This document shows, in pieces, positions 47,111 to 64,000 of a stretch of DNA of 64,000 nucleotides. Source of the DNA: Pempheris klunzingeri (lineage: Eukaryota; Chordata; Actinopteri; Acropomatiformes; Pempheridae); assembly GCF_042242105.1 (NCBI RefSeq), contig NC_092013.1, positions 3,219,987 to 3,283,986 of the forward strand, written 5' to 3'. The notes below the pieces were generated by a model. The model was given only the letters and a program-made list of their open reading frames with translations. It did no database searches and was not told the origin of the DNA. How positions within the stretch are numbered: position 1 is the stretch's first letter; every line of letters starts with the position of its first letter. A program made the translations under genes and the position numbers.

Positions 47111-47639
47111 TTTATTCTTTAGACCCCCCACATTCACACCCACATCACAGCAGGGACCACAGTTTTGGTTTCATTTGTTTGGTCCGTTTGCCATTACGAG
47201 AATTAAGACTATTACAGTTAATCACACACAACTAAGTCATCTACAGGTAATAAACAAAATAAAACAAGAAAGACAAAACATAGAATACACTGTGGTCCTG
47301 TGTCTGGACCATCCATCCACCCAACCTCATCCTCATGTCATGGATGTTTCTTAAGAGCATTTATAAAATGACTCATATCTTCCATATTGTGGGGCCCACA
47401 GAGCCCTCCGCTAACCTGAAAGGTAATAAAATGATTTAATCACGCAGCTCTTCTCGACTTTCAAGATGCTTTTTGACTGAAAAGATCAAATTCTGACACG
47501 AATCATTTCACGGGAGGTTGTGACGCTCCAAAAAATCCATCCACTGTCATGCTGACGTTTCTTTCACGATGTAAGTCTGCGGTAAAAATGTGTTTTTGTG
47601 CCCAATTTTTGTGCAGATTTGCTTCAAAGCCAGACTCAT

Positions 47640-48100
47640 AAACTGTGTAAGAAGTGGACGTGGGTTTCAGGTCTGAACAGTGAAGAGCCTTAAAGCTGTT
47701 TTCTCTCTAACGTCCAGCAGGGGGCGACTCCACAGGCTCCAAACAGAAGTCTGATTGGATGGAAGTCAATGAGAAAAACAAGCAGACTTCTCTCTTGATT
47801 TTTTAGCTCAGTGAACATTTTCCTCATGAGTTTCTGGTCTCAGTCTCTAGTTTACAGTCTTCTTCAGCACAGCAGGATGTTCGTTTAGTAAATTATGGTC
47901 CCATTTAGAGGAAAGTGGACGGTAAAGCAGGTTATGCTTCAGAGTTGGACTACCGTGCGACTAACCAATCAGAGGTGGTCTTCATGGAGCTGACGTCACT
48001 CCTGGCTCCAAAAAACCAAGATGGCGACGCCCGTAAAGTGAAACTGGAGTCAACAAACCAATGGGTCTTATACAATATACAGTCTTTGTGAGGACCTTGT
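47640..48100. repeat. High-copy teleost interspersed repeat, family not named
   Basis: Contains strings I recognise as recurring in many fish genomes: 'cgtccagcagggggcgactc', 'aagtctgattggatggaagt', 'taaattatggtcccatttag' and 'ccaagatggcgacgcc'. It is non-coding, with no clear terminal repeats. Recognition is from memory of the pattern; the class is not assigned. Confidence 0.6.
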
Positions 48101-51100
48101 CACCTTATAAGTCATCTGACTTCATTTAGAGGCCTATAGAGGTCGCAGACGTAAACACTGGTCATTTTAACTCTCTGTAAAAACACTGGCTGTGTTTAAA
48201 ACACGACCCCTGTTGTCACGTTCACTATGAGGACGCAGAAAAGTTGTTGCAGTAATGCAGATTTTTTTCGTTTGGTTGCTCTGCAGCTCTTCTCCAGAGG
48301 GTTTACTGAGCGTCTGCCTCTCTGCTTCAGATGATATTCCCCCTGAGTCGATTCTGCCTGGCAACCAAGTGAACTAATTCAACTCACAATTTGATGGCGT
48401 AAGACATGTGCTGCCAGTCAGCCGCCGCCGTCGCCTCCGCCTCCGTGTGTTTGAGCAGTTGCCACAGGCAACAGGTGACGTTGTCATCTGTGGCAGAGGT
48501 GGTGATTGTGTTTGTGGGTATGCGTGTGCTTTGGTGTATGCGTGAATGCTTGTGCACGTGTGTATAAAGGAAATATACAAGGGCTTGGAGCCTGTGTAAA
48601 CTGTGAAAGAGCCGCCATGCGCCTCGCTGAAATGCCTCTCATTGTGACAGCAGCTCTGTCTAAACAGCGATTATGGTCAGAGGCCGAGCACTGCCACCTG
48701 CATCCCTGGACGTCTTTAGCAGACCTGCAACGGGGCTGACAGTAAATTAGGTGAAGCTATGTCTATCCTGACAGTGAGATGCTGTAGGTCACTAAATGAA
48801 GGTCTTTCCAAGCAGCTAGACAAGTTTCCCTTCCAAGTCTATTTAAAGTCAAGGAGAGCAACTGAAGTCATGGCCCACTGTGGGTACCACATGGGCACCG
48901 CAATACAAGAGATTAAAAACACGGAGGAGTATCTTTGTGTGAACTGAACTCTGCACAAGAAGCACAAATCTGCAGGGAAAACACGTGTAACAGAGGCGTG
49001 AAGGTGTCCAGACGTGGGCAGACATTGATTCTATGTAATCAGATTATAAAATAAACCAAGAATACAGCTGCTGTAAAGCCCTTCGAGATGATGTGCTGTG
49101 ATTCGTTAGTTAGCGTTAGCTACATAAACGGGAACTGGAATTAGCTGCGGCCTTTGGCTAAGATTAGCTAAAGGGTAAACTGTTCAACGTAGCCGCTCAT
49201 CACCTGCTTTCATGGTAAATCTACGGGCACAAGCTATCAAACCACTGCAACACAATTAGATCTGACAGGATAATGAAGTTAGCGGCTTCAATCATCGCAA
49301 CCGTGATTGGGATATCAGTGCCGAAACTATTAACAACGGTCAACATTGTATGTAAGAGGTCTGATAATGGCGCTACATCCATGACACAATGTGAGGAGCC
49401 ACTGCAACTCAGCAACGTTCTCGATACTGACTCATGTTTTATTCTTTATTGTCGCCTCTCTGTTTGACCGATGAGTCCGTCTTCTTTTGTTTGTCCTTGT
49501 TTCCAAAGCTGGAATAGAGACTTTCTAAGACGTCTGAAGGGACGTGCACATCCACGTTTGCAGAACAGCCAATAGCAACGCTCTCTCTCTCTCTGAGAGG
49601 GTCTGTGATTGGCCAAAATCTGCGGTCACAGGTTTTCTAAAGCCTGAAAAGATCCCAGAGGAGCAGCAGAAGTCTAGTTTTCTCTCAGACCACCTAAATT
49701 ACAACATGCTGAGAGGTTATTATGGAATTCTTTCGCCCAGTGACACCAAAAATAAACTGCCTACGCAGCTTTAAAATGTGGCAATTTCAAATTTATGAAA
49801 CCTCTTTTCACGATAAACGATGCTGTTTTTGTAAGGTTAACTGGATTTGACCCCGTGTGAATGCTTTTGTTTGAATTGAAACAATATGCATACATTTGTA
49901 GATCTCTAATTTTTGTTTCTGCGTCTATCTTTTTAGTATAAGATTCTAAATTTACAAATGATTTTGACGTGATACAAAAGTAATCAGACAGTGATGTGAT
50001 GGCAAGTGGATAAACCTGTGATCCCATTGTTGTCAAATGATCACACAGGAAAACGTTCACCGTTTTCAGACACTGATTTTGAAGGATGTACATGAGTAAT
50101 CTCCACACATCTACAGCGTCTGTAGCAAACACAGTGTGTCACCCTAAAAAGCTGCCTGACTGAACCCACCACTCACTAAATCCCCGTCTATTATTACACA
50201 TCACATAACAAATGTATCTCTCCTTGCAAAGGACCGCTCATCGTGGTGTGTTTAAAGGAAGTCCTCGAGCTCCTGAGTGATGTGTCGAAGTGTCTGTGCC
50301 GCCTTGTTAACCCTTTACTTCTTCTTTATTGGGCAGGAGGGGCTGCAGCGGGGCTCTCGTCGGGATCCTGGAGTGCGTCAAATTGTCTGCGGGCCTGTGT
50401 TTGGATAAGGCAGCATGCCCATTGTCTCTGATGCCCCAGCTGGGCCGAGGTATGCCTCCATGCTCCTGAAATAGAAAGACAGCTGAGGGCTGCCATGCAT
50501 ACTGAGGGCAGGGCTGGCCACGCAGGCCGGGCCCACTGACCCAGACCACAACTTAGCACAATGAGAGACGGGTTATTGTCTGGAGCCAGAGGCTAATAGC
50601 TGAGGTATCAAAGCCCCAAACGGCTCGCTAAAAGACTGATTAACTCTGCTGTGTGTTATTGTTGCCTGTGTATGGGTGGATGTCAGGGGGCTGGAGTTAG
50701 TAATTGGGGCTTTAGAGTGTGTTTGTGCCACGCGTCAGCCCGTCTCCACTCTGATGAACCGATGGCTAAGACCTGAGCCCGCACAGTTGCTGCAAGGTAT
50801 TGTGGGCAGGCACGAGGCGATTACAGAAATATCCACCCTCGATGAATGCTTTGATCCAAAATGAAACACTGCTTCACCGACCATTTTTAGGTCACTGCTG
50901 TGGAGCAAAACAGGGATTGTAATGTTTGTTCTCTCAAGCAAGAAAACTTACATGGCACTTTTCAGAAAAGAAAAAGAGATAATAAGTTAAGAGCAACATT
51001 TAAAGGTTTTTTTTACTGACAAAACGTGCATGTGTGTGGCTTCTCTGAGAATTTACACGAGGCTCGACAAGAAAGAATAAGAAAGAAAATAGATTTTGGG

Positions 51101-53330
51101 GATTTTATTGTTTAGTTTGTTCATTTTGCAGCCTCAGTGTGTAAACCCCTGTTTACACACCCACCTGTGCAGAAGCCAAACTTGGAGTGAGATATGATCA
51201 TGTCGTGTGTGTGATTAAACACCGTTGAGAATGACTGCAGTCATAATTCCCAATCTCTCTCCATCTCGCTGCCTAAGCCTGCTGGCATTCGGTGCATGAT
51301 GATCTAAAACAACTGTGACCGACCCCCAGATCAAGTCTTGATGCCCAAAATGTCGGCTCCTCACTCGCACATCACCAAACTGTCGGCCGGCCAACCCCCC
51401 CCCCCACGCTGAGCAGAGGACTCAGTGGTGCCGAGGCCTATAGCTGGACGTCAGTTTGGTCATTTTATATGGGAACGTAACTCAAAGCTGCACAAATGTC
51501 TAATAATGAAAACATGAGCATTAATGGGTCTGGGCACATTACGGTCTAAATGATTTTGAGGAACACTGGGGACGTAAGGAGAGCTGTTGCCCTGAGAAGT
51601 CAGCTGTTGCAGTGGGCTGCAGTAGAGCAGTGCAGAGAGATGTGCTGGGGGACTACGCTAACGCTGCATGCACTTCACTACGTGTTTGTGTGTGTGTGTG
51701 TGTGTTTACGTGCCGGAGTATGTGGACTTATTTAAAGCCAGCAGCTCTGGGGACTTTGGGATTCATCTCCTCCTCATGTGTTATCAGCATGCCAACTTTT
51801 TCAAATGGTGCAGCAAGTGACATAGTACATAAACCAGCCTCTGCCTCTCTGAAGAGCCCCTTGTCCCAGAATAGCTCAGGCCTGCTCTATCTAACTGATG
51901 CCCAAGAAAGTTTGAGCCATCACGGCAACACCTCTCAGTCTGCCACGGCAACAGATAGCGGCATCAACAAAGATGGCCGCCCCGCAAGTCAAGACATCCA
52001 TTTGGACATCCGTTTGTTGTCTTGAATCTCCCACTGTTTATGTGTGTGTGTGTGTTGAGAGAAAATTAAACCTCTCTGTCGTACCATAAGCAGGCCTATC
52101 GCCTCTCAGGGTTTGTAAAAAGTCAGAGCTTCTCAGTTGGAAGCAGACGTCCGTCTTCGGCTTATCTACGTGGCTTCTGTGGAGTTTGACAACAGCCAAC
52201 AGTTAACAGTCAATCTCCCTATCAGGAATGCTGGACTCTGGCTTTGTCTATTCTGAGAAACTGTGGTCCCCTTTCCCTCCCCCCGTGCTGCACTGTCACC
52301 CTGCTCTCATACCAGGCACCAACCTCTCCCCTTGCTCTGAAGGTCAGATCTGGTGGGGCCAGAGTGTGAGAGGCGCAGCGCTTATGCCAGAATGACTGGA
52401 TCCACAAAATCACAGCAGCTACGCGTGACAATATAACACACCGATCTAACAAGGGGACAGTTTCCAAGACGCTTCATGTTTTTTATCTGCGGCGAAAGGT
52501 GTTAAAAGCTCTGGATATTGCTCACCACAGTTTCCTAGAAGCACTCTGGAAAAACTAAAATTAAATCTTTCATCACACACTGTACCTTGGATGTATTCTC
52601 ACTCATGTTTATTGCTCTTAAAATTCATACGTGGCACTTTATTGTGTGGTAGGAGCCACGCGCCATGTTTCTCTCTATTAATATAATGTTGTGTATTTAT
52701 AGTAGTGCGTTTAATGCCACGCTGCGCCTGAAATAATCTCCTCTAAGGTTGCATCCTCTGTGGCCACACACAATAGCAAACATCCCTGTTGGCACTTAAC
52801 AACACAAAAGCAGCAGAGCTATTACTTAGAGGCCAACATGAGCTCATTAGCATCACACTCACCCAAAGTGGGAAGACTTAAATTGTGTTTGTCAGGAGGC
52901 GCAGGGTGGAGAAAAAACAATAACCAGAGAGTAGATATCTTCTGGCTGTATCTTGGATTTTCTTTTTATATTTTATGTACATAATTTAGTGGATTTCCGC
53001 AGAATGTTCCCTAAATTTTCTTCTAGTTTATAGGAGCGGACACAAATCAGTGTCTTGGCAGAGGCGGTGATGCACTGCCCTTCAAAATCTAAAAAATTCA
53101 CCCCTACAGGGATGCTCCTAATGCAACTCTCTCCCACTCCCTCGCAGTGTGTACAGTGCATAAAATAACTGGGATACAAAAATAGCCGGCTTGGGTTTAG
53201 CGCAATGACAAAAACGTAGCTTTCCTTTTGTGTCAATTGAGACAGGCGCTCAGCACCAATAGGCGTCGGAGGAGGTGGCATATGCTAATGAGGGACAAAT
53301 GTCCACTGACCGTGACCTTGAGGAACACAG
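48101..53330. other. Intergenic upstream of myh7b
   Basis: No gene recognised. There is a short CA/GT tract near 51686-51704 and a C run near 51397-51409. The block 50230-50560 is GC-balanced, repeat-free and palindrome-rich and could be a conserved non-coding element. A 137-codon plus-strand frame (51612-52025) lacks splice or domain support. An AT-rich A/T-box area (53080-53180) precedes the myh7b promoter. Confidence 0.45.
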
Positions 53331-53336
53331 TATAAA
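53331..53336 (+). promoter_or_regulatory. TATA box of myh7b
   Basis: TATAAA, 466 bp before the start codon, followed about 30 bp later by the likely start region near 53360. A 5' UTR exon would end at a GTAGGT donor near 53412, with the acceptor ccaaag at about 53724. The UTR intron is inferred. Confidence 0.6.
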
Positions 53337-53796
53337 GGAGGGCACATCTCACCAGGCTGTTATTTCGTTGTGGTCGTCCTGAGGTCAGAGACAACTTTTT
53401 GCCTTTGTTTGGTAGGTTGTTTATTACGCATTTTACGCGCGGGTTGGCTGCAGCTTTAAGCGTCTTTTAGAGCCACAATTCCATCTGCAGAAGTGCAGCT
53501 GTAGTGTTAACCTTCACTGGCACGTGTCAGACAACGCGCTGCACCTTTCTATATATTTTTTTTTTTTTGTTGAGGGTGGATTTGCGCTCTTTACGCAGAG
53601 CAGCGGCGTCCTCATGGCCACGCTTTGTTTTCATCAATAACGGGAGGCTGAAGTAACCAAAAACAGCTTTTCCTCATAAAGAACCACTGACCTTAACGCA
53701 AAGCTTTTGTTTTTCTCACCAAAGGAGTTCCTCACCTCGTCTCGCGTCTCTCTGGTGCGTCCGGGCGTTTTGGGGAGCCGGCGAGGAGTTGCCACC

Positions 53797-64000
<10,204 letters not shown>

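Noticed and set aside
49065-49110. Short 'aagcccttcgagatgatgtg' string reminiscent of a fish retroelement tail
   Set aside because: Too short and too diverged to delimit or assign.
51612-52025. 137-codon plus-strand frame upstream of myh7b
   Set aside because: It begins in a GT tract, has no domain and no splice partners, and probably occurs by chance.

Overview
The window is nuclear DNA from a vertebrate, almost certainly a ray-finned (teleost) fish. All genes are split into short exons by small GT-AG introns. The spacers carry teleost-type repeats: long CA/GT tracts, LINE 3'-tail fragments, a tRNA-derived SINE and a 630 bp terminal-inverted-repeat element. The gene set is vertebrate and includes a fish-type short CYLD-like gene. 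I see no bacterial, phage or CRISPR content.

Layout. Four genes are read on the minus strand in the left half. top1 (DNA topoisomerase I, 21 coding exons) spans 2238-12189. A CYLD-like deubiquitinase (13 exons) spans 15255-21372. ggt7 (glutathione hydrolase 7, about 15 exons) spans 23094-27439. A short tp53inp2-like autophagy/nuclear protein spans 27982-29666 (coding part). Two genes are read on the plus strand in the right half. snai1, a four-finger SNAG repressor (3 exons), spans 33038-35027. myh7b, a sarcomeric myosin heavy chain, starts at 53797 and runs off the right end after 31 visible coding exons. The intron after its coding exon 18 holds mir-499 (about 59212-59297). Between snai1 and myh7b lies about 17 kb without a supportable gene.

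Genome context. From general knowledge, TOP1, SNAI1, GGT7, TP53INP2 and MYH7B all sit on human chromosome 20q, so this looks like a reshuffled and thinned ohnologue of that block. NCOA6, ACSS2 and GSS, which lie among these genes in human, are not here, and a CYLD-like gene is interposed. The genes have unrelated jobs: DNA relaxation, ubiquitin editing, glutathione metabolism, autophagy/transcription, EMT/neural-crest repression and muscle contraction. The one clear functional coupling is myh7b with its intronic microRNA.

Exon coordinates were derived by hand from splice motifs, reading frame and family similarity. The full coding sums of top1 (2262 nt), the CYLD-like gene (2106 nt), tp53inp2 (462 nt) and snai1 (780 nt) are in frame. 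ggt7 does not close in frame with canonical splicing at one junction, and this is reported. I found no convincing evidence of a wholly new biological system. The observations most worth a second look are a perfect 46 nt hairpin at 22371-22416, an HSE-like 31 bp minisatellite upstream of top1, two irregular ggt7 junctions, the compact CYLD-like protein, the truncated tp53inp2-like protein, and an E-box/MEF2-like cluster in a myh7b intron.
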